From Streptomyces pactum (GTDB taxonomy: Bacteria > Actinomycetota > Actinomycetes > Streptomycetales > Streptomycetaceae), in NCBI RefSeq assembly GCF_002005225.1, contig NZ_CP019724.1:2668501-2732500 (forward strand): a stretch of 64,000 nucleotides of DNA, read 5' to 3'. Below the pieces are notes generated by a model, which had not been told where the DNA came from, ran no database searches, and was given only the letters and a program-made list of their open reading frames with translations. Below, piece by piece: positions 1 through 8,588 of the stretch (its first letter is position 1; each line of letters starts with the position of its first letter). The position numbers were made by a program, and so were the translations under genes.

Positions 1-93
1 GCTCCACTGAACGGCCCCGGCACCACCCGTGTTACCAAATCACCGTCCGGCCGCCACAATCCCCCCACCGGCCTCGTCAGACGGCACGACTGA
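1..93 (+). CDS. cvnB1: CvnB1-like roadblock protein, 3' end only (partial)
   Basis: One reading frame is open from the first base to a TGA at 91-93, just before the strong ribosome site of cvnC1. By conservon gene order (A-B-C-D) the gene before cvnC should be cvnB, a roadblock/LC7 protein. The visible 30 residues start APLN, which resembles the SLLN end of CvnB2, and then run on as an extra polar tail. The roadblock fold itself is outside the window, so the call rests on gene order. The frame that continues into cvnC1 is also open here, so the assignment is moderate. Confidence 0.5.
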   Translation, partial: APLNGPGTTRVTKSPSGRHNPPTGLVRRHD

Positions 94-122
94 CCAACCT
101 GCTGTCCCGCCCCGGAGGATTC

Positions 123-521
123 ATGACCCCGCCCACCGCCTCTCATGATCCGTACGCGGAGCCGTACGAGGACGAGGGCGACCAGCCGCTGGTACGTCCG
201 TACGCGATGACCGGCGGCCGGACGAGGCCGCGCTACCAGCTCGCCATCGAGGCACTGATCAGCACGACGGCCGACCCGGCAGCGCTCATGGGGCTGCTCC
301 CCGAGCACCAGCGCATCTGCCACCTGTGCCGCGAGGTGAAGTCGGTGGCCGAGGTGTCGGCCCTGCTGGCGATGCCGCTGGGCGTGGCCCGGATCCTCGT
401 CGCGGACCTCGCGGAGGCCGGACTGGTCGCCATTCACCAGCCTGGCGGCGACGAGAACAACGGCGGTGCGCCGGACGTGACACTGCTCGAAAGGGTGCTC
501 AGTGGACTTCGAAAGCTCTGA
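123..521 (+). CDS. cvnC1: DUF742 conservon protein CvnC1
   Basis: This 132-residue DUF742 protein is the third member of a conservon. In this family CvnC associates with the CvnA sensor-like protein, the CvnB roadblock protein and the CvnD GTPase at the membrane. The diagnostic DUF742 core is visible: RPYAMTGGRTRP near residues 25-37, the EHQRICHLCRE segment with its two cysteines, and a winged-helix-like C terminus ending LERVLSGLRKL. GGAGGA at 114-119 fixes the ATG. The gene overlaps cvnD1 by 20 bp, so the two are probably translationally coupled. It is much like CvnC2 downstream but lacks the long Pro/Gln-rich N-terminal extension of that copy. Confidence 0.95.
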   Translation: MTPPTASHDPYAEPYEDEGDQPLVRPYAMTGGRTRPRYQLAIEALISTTADPAALMGLLPEHQRICHLCREVKSVAEVSALLAMPLGVARILVADLAEAGLVAIHQPGGDENNGGAPDVTLLERVLSGLRKL

Positions 522-1077
522 CGGAGGACGGGCGACCACCTCCGCGAAGATCGTGGTGGCCGGTGGCTTCGGCGTCGGCAAGACCACGTTCGTGGGCGCC
601 GTCTCCGAGATCAACCCCCTGCGCACCGAGGCCGTGATGACCTCGGCCAGCGCCGGGATCGACGACCTCACACACGCCGGGGACAAGACGACCACCACGG
701 TCGCCATGGACTTCGGCCGCATCACGCTCGACCAGGACCTGATCCTGTACCTGTTCGGCACGCCGGGCCAGGACCGTTTCTGGTTCATGTGGGACGACCT
801 GGTGCGCGGTGCCATCGGCGCCGTGGTGCTGGTGGACACGCGTCGGCTGGCCGACTGCTTCCCCGCGGTGGACTACTTCGAGAACTCGGGCCTGCCGTTC
901 GTCGTCGCGCTCAACGGCTTCGACGGGCAGCAGCCGTACAACCCGGACGAGGTGCGCGAGGCGCTGCAGATCGGGCCGGACACCCCGATCATCACGACCG
1001 ACGCCCGGCACCGCGCCGACGCGAAGAGTGCGCTGATCACGCTGGTGGAGCACGCGCTGATGGCACGGCTGCGGTAG
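502..1077 (+). CDS. cvnD1: Conservon small GTPase CvnD1
   Basis: This is a 191-residue Ras-like ATP/GTP-binding protein, the last gene of conservon 1. The P-loop GGFGVGKTT lies at about residues 21-29, the switch-2-like FGTPGQDRF at about 86-94, and ALNGFDG takes the NKxD position. The GTG start lies inside cvnC1, in the shared 20 bp overlap. The protein differs from CvnD2 at only about ten positions, mostly in the first 15 residues, so the two conservons are recent relatives or undergo gene conversion. The expected role is as the GTPase switch of a GPCR-like complex with CvnA/B/C. Confidence 0.95.
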   Translation: MDFESSDGGRATTSAKIVVAGGFGVGKTTFVGAVSEINPLRTEAVMTSASAGIDDLTHAGDKTTTTVAMDFGRITLDQDLILYLFGTPGQDRFWFMWDDLVRGAIGAVVLVDTRRLADCFPAVDYFENSGLPFVVALNGFDGQQPYNPDEVREALQIGPDTPIITTDARHRADAKSALITLVEHALMARLR

Positions 1078-1478
1078 TCCGCGGACGGTCGCGGCCAAGC
1101 CGGCGGGTCCCCGCGGAACTTGCCGTAGGCCCAGTGGAGCCGGCTGTGTCCTTTGACACGGTCGGCTCCGCCGTTCATAACGTTTCGGCAGAGGAATCGG
1201 GTGGTATCGACACGCGACGCGGTCAACTGGTCTCGCTGCGCGCATGAAAGCCCCGTCTTTTGACGGGCCTCGCTCTGTATGACCGTTTTATCTAGGGTTT
1301 ACATCACGTGGGATCCCCTAGTCCCACTGTTTGGAAGAGCGCAGGCCGCCGTGCTGGAATGCCAGAACTGCCCAATGGTCAAAGACGTACTCAGCAGTAG
1401 TACGTACTCGATGACGGACTGGGCTCTGAGACACAGCGGCACGACGTAGGTGCCGACCGCCGAGAGGTTGTTGGTCGA
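1078..1478 (+). promoter_or_regulatory. Intergenic region with dyad upstream of cvnA2
   Basis: This 401 bp gap separates conservon 1 from conservon 2 and holds no convincing gene. A short hairpin around 1252-1267 (CCCGTC-TTTT-GACGGG) may end the cvnD1 transcript. A TAGGGT element at 1293-1298 could serve as a -10 box. An interrupted palindrome, GTGGGA-8 nt-TCCCAC, lies at 1308-1327 and could be an operator. The region is less GC-rich than its flanks, as Streptomyces promoters often are. No clear -35 box pairs with the TAGGGT. Confidence 0.4.
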
Positions 1479-4400
1479 GTGAGGCGAAGCAAGAACAGTC
1501 CCGAGCCATCGGCCCGGGGCAACTTCACCCCGCCGCCGCGCACAGCGGCGCCCGCCCCCGTGCCCCCTTCGGAACCCAAGGCCGAGCCCGCCCCGAGCGG
1601 TGGCCGTCTCTCCCCGCGCAACTGGCGGGTGACCACCCGGCTGAACGCGATCCTGCTCATACCCGTGCTGGTCGGCCTCGTCATGGGCGGCTTCCAGGTG
1701 AAGAGCTCAATCGACACCTGGCAGGACGCCGAGGACGCCGAGAGCACCGCGCGCCTGGTACGCGCCTCCCTCGGCTACGCCAGCGCCCTCTACACCGAGC
1801 GCGACATCACGGCCGCCCCGCTGCTGCAGGGCAAGGGCGAGAAGGACGCCACCGTCGCCAAGGCCCGCCAGGCGACCGACGAGGCGGCCGACGCGTTCGA
1901 CGAGGCGGCCCAGGACATGCCGGGCAAGGCCGGCCTGGAGCGCCGGCTGAAGGTGTTCCGCGAGCAGGAGCCCAAGCTCCAGACGCTGCGCGTGGCCGCG
2001 TACACCTCCAAGCTCAAGGGCGTGGAGACCGAGGAGGGCTACACCGGGATCGCCCACCCCCTGATGGAGTTCGCCAACGAGCTCGGTCTCGGCACCGGCA
2101 ACATCACCTCCTACGGACGTACCGTCTACGCGATCTCGCTGACCAAGGCGGCGCTCTCCCTCGAGCGTTCCATCGGCATGCACATGCTGGTCAAGCCGGG
2201 GCCCGAGCCCAGCCACCTCGCCAGCCAGCGCGTCGCGCTCTCCTCGTACGCCTACCTCGAGCGCATCGCCATCGAGGAGTACATCGGCGGCGGTACCGAG
2301 GCGGACGCCCAGAAGCTCGAGGACGCCGAGGCGCAGGTCAAGAAGGACGGGGCGGCCATGGCCAAGGAGGCCAAGGCCAACGACCCGGACTACGTGCCGC
2401 CGCCGGCCAACCCGACCACGATGATCTCGGAGCTGGCCCGGCTCGACTCCACGGACCCCAGCGCGCGGGCCGACCTGGCCGAGCAGGGCATCACGCCGGA
2501 AAACTGGTGGGCGGTCAACACCCTGAAGTTCGACGCCTACCAGAAGATCGAGTCGGACCTGGCCGACCGGGCGGTGTCCGAGGCGTCCACGATCGCCGAC
2601 GACGCCGAGCGGGACGCCTACATCACGGGTGCCGCGGTCGTCATCGCCCTGCTCGCCGCGTTCATCCTGGCCGGCATGGTGGCCCGCCAGATGAGCCGCT
2701 CCATGCGCCAGCTACGCAACGCCGCCTTCGGCATCGCCGAGCAGCGCCTGCCGATGCTGGTCGACCAGCTCTCCCGCACCGACCCGGGCCGGGTCGACAC
2801 CCGGGTCCAGCCGATCCCGATCACCTCGACCGACGAGATCGGCGAAGTCGCCCGCGCCTTCGACCAGGTGCACCGCGAGGCCGTCCGGCTCGCCGCCGAG
2901 CAGGCCCTGCTGCGGGGCAACATCAACGCGATCTTCACCAACCTCTCGCGCCGCAACCAGTCGCTGATCGAGGGCCAGCTAAGCCTGATCACCGACCTGG
3001 AGAACAACGAGGCCGATCCCGACCAGCTCGAGAACCTCTTCCGGCTGGACCACCTCGCCACCCGTATGCGCCGCAACGGCGAGAACCTCCTGGTCCTCGC
3101 CGGCGAGGAGCCCGGCCGCCGCTGGGACCAGCCGGTCCCGCTGGTCGACGTGCTGCGCGCCGCCTCCTCCGAGGTGGAGCAGTACGAGCGCATCGAGCTC
3201 TCCGGTGTGCCGGAGGCCGAGATCCACGGCCGCGCCGTGACCGACCTCGTGCACCTGCTCGCCGAGTTGCTGGAGAACGCGACGACGTTCTCCTCCCCGC
3301 AGACCAAGGTCCGCGTCACCGCGACCCGGCTGCCCGACGGCCGCGTGATGGTCGAGATCCACGACAAGGGCATCGGCCTGACCGCCGAGGACTTCGCGGA
3401 CATCAACCACAAGCTGGCCAACCCGCCGACCGTGGACGCCGCGATCTCGCAGCGCATGGGCCTGTTCGTGGTCGGCCGGCTGTCCGACCGGCACGGCATC
3501 CGGGTCCAACTGCGCCCCTCCGGCGAGCAGGCGGGCACCACCTCGCTGGTCATGCTCCCGGACGCCATCACCCACGGTGGCGGCGGTGAGCAGCAGCCGC
3601 GCGACGAGTTCACGGTCTCGCAGATCATCCCGGAGCAGAACTTCCAGGGCGGCGAGAGCTTCGGTCAGGTCGGTCAGCCCATGCGGACCGCCGCCGAGCT
3701 GGGCTTCGACGACAGCCGGTACGCCGAGGTCCCCGACGACATACGCGAGCTCGACCCGGTCGGCCGCTCGCTGATGCGCGAAGAGCGCCGCGCGGCCCTG
3801 GAGGGCCAGTCGCAGCCCGAGCTGCCCGGTGCGGCGGACCACGGCGGCCGCGACGAGGCCGAGGTGCCCGGGTACCAGGACCAGTTCACCGGACAGCAGC
3901 CGGGGTACGACCAGGGCCGGGGCGGCTACCAGGAGCAGCCGGCCGGAGGGTACGACCAGCAGGCGTCGTACGCCGAACAGCAGCAGCCGGCGTACCAGGA
4001 ACCGCAGCAGGCGTCGTACCAGGAACCGCAGCAGGCGTCGTACGACGAGCAGTACTACGCGCCGAACGGCGGCCTGCCGCAGGGCGAGGGCTACCCCGCG
4101 GGCGGCGGTTACCCGGACCCCTCCTACGCGGAGCCGGGCCGAAACGGGCACCAGCAGGCGGGCGCCGGCGCCCGGGAGGCGTACTCGTCCTTCGAACAGC
4201 GGCGCTACCAGGACGACTGGCCCCAGCAGGACGGCTACCGGAACGGCTACCCGGACCAGTACCCCGCGGGTGCTCCGGAGGCGGAATCCGCGCAGGCCGC
4301 TGACGTGAACGAGGCGGACCGCGTAGGCTTCGACCGTCCGGGTCCGGCCTCCTCCGCCGCCCACGAGATGACCGACGCCGGTCTTCCCCGCCGCGGACCC

Positions 4401-4775
4401 ACCGCGGGCGATGCGGGGCGCGTGGACCAGGAGGCGCCGGACGCCGCACCGGGGGCGGGCGGCACGGACACCTGGCGGTCGGCCAACGACGACCGCTGGC
4501 AGCAGGCCTCGGCGCTGCGCAAGCCCAAGGCGGGCGGGGTGACCTCCTCGGGCCTCCCGCGACGGGTCCCCAAGGCCAACCTCGTCGAGGGCGCCGCCGA
4601 AACCACTCCCCAGGGAGGCCCGCAGGTCTCCCGCGCCCCGGAGGACGTCCGGGGCAGGCTGAGCAACCTGCGGCGCGGCGTCGAGCGAGGCCGCAGCGCA
4701 GGCAGTGAAACGAACGGCCAGGACACAAGGAATGAACACCGTGGTCCTGACAGCACCTACAACCAGGAGCGTTAG
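1479..4775 (+). CDS. cvnA2: Conservon sensor histidine-kinase-like protein CvnA2
   Basis: This is a 1098-residue membrane sensor. TM1 is at about residues 53-72, followed by an extracytoplasmic nitrate/nitrite-sensor-like helical domain (about 75-375), TM2 (about 380-402), a HAMP domain to about 470, a dimerisation region with the conservon pseudo-H-box LDHLATRMRRNGENLL near 522, and a HATPase domain with N-box ELLENATTFSS (about 595) and DKGIGL (about 630). From about 720 the tail is disordered and rich in Gln, Tyr, Gly and Pro, with repeats of YQEPQQAS. GTG is the likely start, with GAGAGG about 14 nt upstream. cvnB2 follows within 2 bp. In conservons this protein is thought to act like a receptor for the CvnD GTPase rather than through a dedicated response regulator. 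Confidence 0.93.
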   Translation: MRRSKNSPEPSARGNFTPPPRTAAPAPVPPSEPKAEPAPSGGRLSPRNWRVTTRLNAILLIPVLVGLVMGGFQVKSSIDTWQDAEDAESTARLVRASLGYASALYTERDITAAPLLQGKGEKDATVAKARQATDEAADAFDEAAQDMPGKAGLERRLKVFREQEPKLQTLRVAAYTSKLKGVETEEGYTGIAHPLMEFANELGLGTGNITSYGRTVYAISLTKAALSLERSIGMHMLVKPGPEPSHLASQRVALSSYAYLERIAIEEYIGGGTEADAQKLEDAEAQVKKDGAAMAKEAKANDPDYVPPPANPTTMISELARLDSTDPSARADLAEQGITPENWWAVNTLKFDAYQKIESDLADRAVSEASTIADDAERDAYITGAAVVIALLAAFILAGMVARQMSRSMRQLRNAAFGIAEQRLPMLVDQLSRTDPGRVDTRVQPIPITSTDEIGEVARAFDQVHREAVRLAAEQALLRGNINAIFTNLSRRNQSLIEGQLSLITDLENNEADPDQLENLFRLDHLATRMRRNGENLLVLAGEEPGRRWDQPVPLVDVLRAASSEVEQYERIELSGVPEAEIHGRAVTDLVHLLAELLENATTFSSPQTKVRVTATRLPDGRVMVEIHDKGIGLTAEDFADINHKLANPPTVDAAISQRMGLFVVGRLSDRHGIRVQLRPSGEQAGTTSLVMLPDAITHGGGGEQQPRDEFTVSQIIPEQNFQGGESFGQVGQPMRTAAELGFDDSRYAEVPDDIRELDPVGRSLMREERRAALEGQSQPELPGAADHGGRDEAEVPGYQDQFTGQQPGYDQGRGGYQEQPAGGYDQQASYAEQQQPAYQEPQQASYQEPQQASYDEQYYAPNGGLPQGEGYPAGGGYPDPSYAEPGRNGHQQAGAGAREAYSSFEQRRYQDDWPQQDGYRNGYPDQYPAGAPEAESAQAADVNEADRVGFDRPGPASSAAHEMTDAGLPRRGPTAGDAGRVDQEAPDAAPGAGGTDTWRSANDDRWQQASALRKPKAGGVTSSGLPRRVPKANLVEGAAETTPQGGPQVSRAPEDVRGRLSNLRRGVERGRSAGSETNGQDTRNEHRGPDSTYNQER

Positions 4776-4776
4776 T

Positions 4777-5199
4777 GTGAGCCCGATGAGCCAGGCGGCG
4801 CAGAACCTGAACTGGTTGATCACCAACTTCGTGGAAAACACCCCGGGGGTGTCCCACACGGTGGTGGTCTCCGCCGACGGACTCCTTCTGGCGATGTCCG
4901 AAGGGTTCCCGCGCGACCGTGCCGATCAGCTCGCGGCCGTCGCCTCCGGCCTGACCTCGCTGACCGCCGGTGCCTCGCGCATCTTCGAGGGCGGCAGCGT
5001 GAACCAGACGGTTGTGGAGATGGAGCGGGGATTCCTGTTCATCATGTCCATTTCCGACGGCTCCTCCCTCGCGGTTCTCGCACACCCGGAGGCGGACATC
5101 GGTCTCATTGGGTACGAGATGGCCCTTCTGGTGGACCGTGCGGGCACGGTCCTGACGCCCGATCTGCGGGCTGAGCTCCAAGGGAGCCTTCTCAACTAA
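4777..5199 (+). CDS. cvnB2: Roadblock/LC7 protein CvnB2
   Basis: This 140-residue roadblock/LC7 protein is the second gene of conservon 2. The core begins NLNWLITNFVENTPGVSHTVVVSADG and continues through the beta-strand FLFIMSISDGSSLAVLAHPEADIG. Roadblock proteins often act as GTPase-activating partners of MglA-like GTPases, so the likely partner is CvnD2. The GTG at 4777 is preferred because AGGAG at 4765-4769 is 7 nt away; the ATG at 4786 is too distant. The start lies 1 bp past the cvnA2 stop, so translation is probably coupled. An in-frame ATG at 4732, within cvnA2, would give a longer protein but has a poor ribosome site. Confidence 0.93.
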   Translation: MSPMSQAAQNLNWLITNFVENTPGVSHTVVVSADGLLLAMSEGFPRDRADQLAAVASGLTSLTAGASRIFEGGSVNQTVVEMERGFLFIMSISDGSSLAVLAHPEADIGLIGYEMALLVDRAGTVLTPDLRAELQGSLLN

Positions 5200-5293
5200 A
5201 GGACAGACGGTGCGTTTTGGCGTCCCGTGGCCGTAAAGTTTCGGGACGCGGCTCCACAGTGATGGATGCCCGGCACAGTCGGAGGAGGAAAAA

Positions 5294-5866
5294 GTGGCTA
5301 CACCCCCAGGCGGTCCGTCTTCGGGCAACTGGTCGTACGGCCCTGGCCAGGGCTCAAGCGACGGCTCGGCGAACGGATACGGCTACCCCTCCGTGCCGAG
5401 CCACCGGCAGCCGTACGCGCCGCAGGGCCCCGGCCCCGCGCCGTACGACCAGCCGCAGGCTCCGCGTATCCAGCCCGTGCAGCCGCAGCGCCGCACCCCT
5501 GAGCCGGCGCCCGCGGGGGCGTCGAACAACCCCCTGGTGCGCCCGTACGCCATGACGGGCGGCCGCACCAGGCCGCGGTACCAGCTCGCCATCGAGGCAC
5601 TGGTGCACACCACCGCGCAGCCGCATCAGATGCAGGGCCAGTTGCCCGAGCATCAGCGGATCTGCAACCTCTGCCGGGAGATCAAGTCGGTGGCCGAGAT
5701 CTCGGCCCTCCTGACGATCCCTCTCGGCGTGGCCAGGATCCTCGTCGCCGACTTGGCGGAGGCGGGCCTGGTCGCCATCCATCAGCCCGGCGGCGACGAG
5801 AACGCCGGCGGCCAGCCAGACGTGACACTGCTCGAAAGGGTGCTCAGTGGACTTCGCAAGCTCTAG
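5294..5866 (+). CDS. cvnC2: DUF742 conservon protein CvnC2
   Basis: This is a 190-residue DUF742 protein. An N-terminal 75-residue segment rich in Gly, Pro, Gln and Tyr precedes the DUF742 core, which starts LVRPYAMTGGRTRPRYQLA and is nearly the same as in CvnC1 apart from the segment after IEAL. The start is GTG at 5294 behind GGAGGAGGA. The last 20 bp overlap cvnD2. The extension is absent from CvnC1 and resembles the low-complexity tail of CvnA2, so it may contribute to assembly of the complex; that is inference. Confidence 0.95.
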   Translation: MATPPGGPSSGNWSYGPGQGSSDGSANGYGYPSVPSHRQPYAPQGPGPAPYDQPQAPRIQPVQPQRRTPEPAPAGASNNPLVRPYAMTGGRTRPRYQLAIEALVHTTAQPHQMQGQLPEHQRICNLCREIKSVAEISALLTIPLGVARILVADLAEAGLVAIHQPGGDENAGGQPDVTLLERVLSGLRKL

Positions 5867-6428
5867 CGGAGGGCCTTCCCGCTCCACCACTTCCGCGAAG
5901 ATCGTGGTGGCGGGCGGATTCGGCGTGGGCAAGACCACGTTCGTCGGCGCCGTCTCGGAGATCAACCCGCTGCGCACCGAGGCCGTGATGACGTCCGCGT
6001 CCGCGGGCATCGACGACCTCACCCACACCGGGGACAAGACGACCACGACGGTCGCCATGGACTTCGGACGCATCACGCTCGACCAGGATCTGATCCTGTA
6101 CCTCTTCGGTACGCCCGGCCAGGACCGTTTCTGGTTCATGTGGGACGACCTGGTGCGCGGCGCCATCGGCGCGATCGTCCTGGTCGACACGAGGCGCCTC
6201 GCCGACTGCTTCCCGGCCGTCGACTACTTCGAGAACAGCGGTCTGCCGTTCGTGATCGCGCTGAACGGCTTCGACGGACAGCAGCCGTACAACCCGGACG
6301 AGGTCCGGGAGGCGCTGCAGATCGGGCCGGACACCCCGATCATCACGACCGACGCCCGGCACCGCGCCGACGCGAAGAGTGCGCTGATCACGCTCGTGGA
6401 GCACGCGCTGATGGCGCGGTTGCGCTAG
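5847..6428 (+). CDS. cvnD2: Conservon small GTPase CvnD2
   Basis: This is a 193-residue Ras-like GTPase and the last gene of conservon 2. Motifs are P-loop GGFGVGKTT, switch-2 FGTPGQDRF and ALNGFDG in the NKxD position. The GTG start is inside cvnC2. The protein is almost identical to CvnD1 from residue 15 on; an 80-90 nt stretch near the 3' ends (about 960-1045 here versus 6309-6394) looks identical in DNA. A hairpin terminator follows 18 bp after the stop. Confidence 0.95.
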   Translation: MDFASSSGGPSRSTTSAKIVVAGGFGVGKTTFVGAVSEINPLRTEAVMTSASAGIDDLTHTGDKTTTTVAMDFGRITLDQDLILYLFGTPGQDRFWFMWDDLVRGAIGAIVLVDTRRLADCFPAVDYFENSGLPFVIALNGFDGQQPYNPDEVREALQIGPDTPIITTDARHRADAKSALITLVEHALMARLR

Positions 6429-6446
6429 CGGCTCCGCGCGATCGGA

Positions 6447-6484
6447 CAACGCCCCCGCGGCCACTGGGCTGCCGGGGGCTGTTG
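6447..6484 (+). terminator. Terminator after cvnD2
   Basis: CAAC-GCCCCCG (6447-6457) pairs with CGGGGGC (6473-6479) and then GTTG (6481-6484), with one bulged base and a 15 nt loop that can pair further. It sits just after the cvnD2 stop and is followed by TTGTGTG. It most likely ends the conservon 2 transcript. Confidence 0.7.
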
Positions 6485-6588
6485 TGTGCCGGGGTCCGAG
6501 CAGTCCGTGGCTGGTCGCGCCCACGCGGCGCAGCCGCGTGTCGGCACAGCCCCGCGCCCCTGGGTACGCTGCCCGGCCCCCCGTCATG

Positions 6589-6624
6589 CGAAGAGGCCCC
6601 TTCCTTTCGGAGGGGGCCTCTTCG
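6589..6624 (-). terminator. Terminator after accE
   Basis: A 12 bp perfect stem, CGAAGAGGCCCC/GGGGCCTCTTCG, with a 12 nt loop lies just beyond the accE stop. It has no strong T-run on either side, as is common in Streptomyces, and could act for both converging transcripts. Confidence 0.65.
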
Positions 6625-6635
6625 GGTTGCTCGGG

Positions 6636-6833
6636 TCAGCGCCAGCTATGGGGGGCGCGGAAGCCCGGCTCGCGTTCCAGGCGGCGCCAGCCCGCGCGGA
6701 CGGGGCCGCCGCCGTGGGCCGGGGCGGTCTCGGCGGGGTGGGCGGCGGCGCGGGCCAGGAGGAGGGCCGTGATGGCGGCGACTTCCTCGGGCTCGGCGTG
6801 GCCCTTCTCGACGCGGATGTCGGCAGTGGGCAT
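6636..6833 (-). CDS. accE: Acyl-CoA carboxylase epsilon subunit
   Basis: This 65-residue protein matches the actinobacterial AccE epsilon subunit, which binds the carboxyltransferase subunit and raises activity of the acetyl/propionyl-CoA carboxylase complex. It shows the family layout: a short acidic N terminus (IRVEKGHAEPEEVAAITALL), a Pro/Ala/Gly linker and a C terminus with a conserved Trp, ending APHSWR. The ATG lies 17 bp after the accB stop with a GGAG site, so the two genes form one transcript. The biotinylated alpha subunit is not in this window. Confidence 0.92.
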   Translation of the reverse strand: MPTADIRVEKGHAEPEEVAAITALLLARAAAHPAETAPAHGGGPVRAGWRRLEREPGFRAPHSWR

Positions 6834-6850
6834 GGACGTGGCTCCTCGGG

Positions 6851-8434
6851 TCACTGCGGCGGGTTGCCGTGCTTGCGGGAGGGCAGGTCGGCGTGCTTGG
6901 TCCGGAGCATCGCCAGGGACCGGATGAGCACTTCGCGGGTCTCGGCGGGGTCGATGACGTCGTCGACCAGACCGCGCTCGGCCGCGTAGTAGGGGTGCAT
7001 CAGCTCGGCCTTGTACTCCTTGACCATGCGGGCCCGCATGGCTTCGGGGTCCTCGGCGTCGGCGATCTGACGGCGGAAGATGACGTTGGCCGCGCCCTCG
7101 GCGCCCATCACGGCGATCTCGTTGGTGGGCCAGGCGTAGGTGAGGTCGGCGCCGATGGACTGGCTGTCCATGACGATGTAAGCACCTCCGTACGCCTTGC
7201 GCAGGATGAGCGAGATCCGGGGCACGGTCGCGTTGCAGTAGGCGTAGAGCAGCTTGGCGCCGTGGCGGATGATTCCGCCGTGCTCCTGGTCCACGCCCGG
7301 CAGGAAGCCGGGTACGTCCAGGAGGGTGATGATCGGGATGTTGAAGGCGTCGCACATCTGGACGAAGCGCGCGGCCTTCTCGCTGGCCTCGATGTCCAGG
7401 ACGCCGGCCAGGGCCTGCGGCTGGTTGGCGACGATGCCGACGACCTGGCCGTCCAGGCGGGCCAGGGCGCAGATGATGTTGCGCGCCCAGCGCTCGTGGA
7501 CCTCCAGGTACTCGCCGTCGTCGACGAGTTCCTCGATGACCTTGGCCATGTCGTACGGGCGGTTGCCGTCCGCCGGGACCAGGTCGAGGAGGGTGTCGCC
7601 GCGGCGTTCCGCGGGGTCGGTGGACTCGGTGCGGGGCGGGTTCTCGCGGTTGTTCTGCGGGAGGAGGGAGAGGAGGTAGCGGACCTCGGCGAGGCAGGTC
7701 TCCTCGTCGTCGTAGGCGAAGTGGCAGACGCCGCTGGTCTCGGCGTGCACGTCGGCGCCGCCGAGGCCGTTCTGGGTGATCTCCTCGCCGGTGACGGCCT
7801 TGACCACGTCCGGGCCGGTGATGAACATCTGCGAGGTGTCGCGGACCATGAAGACGAAGTCCGTGAGGGCGGGGCTGTAGGCGGCGCCGCCCGCGCAGGG
7901 GCCGAGCATCACGCTGATCTGCGGGATGACTCCGGACGCCTTGGTGTTGCGCTGGAAGATGCCGCCGTATCCGGCCAGCGCGGAGACACCCTCCTGGATC
8001 CGGGCGCCGGCGCCGTCGTTGAGGGAGACCAGCGGGGCACCGGCCGCGATGGCCATGTCCATGATCTTGTGGATCTTCGTGGCGTGGGCCTCGCCCAGCG
8101 CGCCGCCGAAGATCCGGAAGTCGTGCGCGTAGACGAAGACCGTGCGGCCCTCGACCGTGCCCCAGCCGGTGATGACGCCGTCGGTGTACGGCTTCTTGGC
8201 CTCCAGGCCGAAGCCGGTGGCGCGGTGCCGGCGCAGTTGTTCGACCTCACGGAAGGATCCGGGGTCCAGGAGCAGCTCGATGCGCTCCCGTGCCGTCAGC
8301 TTGCCCTTGGCGTGCTGCGCCGCCGTCGCCTTCTCGCTCGGCCCGGCCAGCGCCTGCGCACGGATCTCGTGCAGTTCGGCCACTCGCCCGCGCGCGTCCG
8401 TCGGCTCACCCGGCGCCTCATCCAAAACGGTCAT
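6851..8434 (-). CDS. accB: Acyl-CoA carboxylase carboxyltransferase beta subunit
   Basis: This 527-residue carboxyltransferase transfers the carboxyl group from carboxybiotin to acetyl-CoA (and usually propionyl-CoA), making malonyl-CoA for fatty-acid and polyketide synthesis. Both crotonase-fold halves are present: the N-terminal half with GAGARIQEGVSALAGYGGIF, and the C-terminal half with VPGFLPGVDQEHGGIIRHGAKLL and RKAYGGAYIVM. Length is normal for the family. It is first in the accB-accE operon. The promoter directly abuts the ATG (-10 TAGAGT six bases before the start), so the mRNA is probably leaderless. A large nested dyad lies further upstream. Confidence 0.95.
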   Translation of the reverse strand: MTVLDEAPGEPTDARGRVAELHEIRAQALAGPSEKATAAQHAKGKLTARERIELLLDPGSFREVEQLRRHRATGFGLEAKKPYTDGVITGWGTVEGRTVFVYAHDFRIFGGALGEAHATKIHKIMDMAIAAGAPLVSLNDGAGARIQEGVSALAGYGGIFQRNTKASGVIPQISVMLGPCAGGAAYSPALTDFVFMVRDTSQMFITGPDVVKAVTGEEITQNGLGGADVHAETSGVCHFAYDDEETCLAEVRYLLSLLPQNNRENPPRTESTDPAERRGDTLLDLVPADGNRPYDMAKVIEELVDDGEYLEVHERWARNIICALARLDGQVVGIVANQPQALAGVLDIEASEKAARFVQMCDAFNIPIITLLDVPGFLPGVDQEHGGIIRHGAKLLYAYCNATVPRISLILRKAYGGAYIVMDSQSIGADLTYAWPTNEIAVMGAEGAANVIFRRQIADAEDPEAMRARMVKEYKAELMHPYYAAERGLVDDVIDPAETREVLIRSLAMLRTKHADLPSRKHGNPPQ

Positions 8435-8440
8435 GTAGCG

Positions 8441-8469
8441 ACTCTACGAAGCCGACCAAGGATTGCCAG
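8441..8469 (-). promoter_or_regulatory. accB promoter, leaderless type
   Basis: On the minus strand -35 CTGGCA (8469-8464) and -10 TAGAGT (8446-8441) are separated by exactly 17 bp. The -10 box ends 6 bp before the accB ATG, which places transcription start at or next to the A of ATG and implies leaderless translation. Confidence 0.6.
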
Positions 8470-8511
8470 CCGTCGACTCCGTACAGTCTCCGGCGCGTTT
8501 TCCTGGTAGCA

Positions 8512-8554
8512 CTGAACAGAACCCCCACGGCATGCAGCCGTTTCGACTGTTCAG
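8512..8554. promoter_or_regulatory. Nested inverted repeats upstream of accB
   Basis: The outer arms CTGAACAG (8512-8519) and CTGTTCAG (8547-8554) are perfect inverted repeats. Inside them lie ACGGC-ATGCA-GCCGT (8527-8541). The element sits between the lyase stop and the accB -35 box. There is no T-run in either direction, so an operator seems at least as likely as a terminator for the downstream end of the lyase gene. Confidence 0.45.
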
Positions 8555-8588
8555 AGGGCCTCTTCCTTGTAGGGGTCACACAAAGTCG

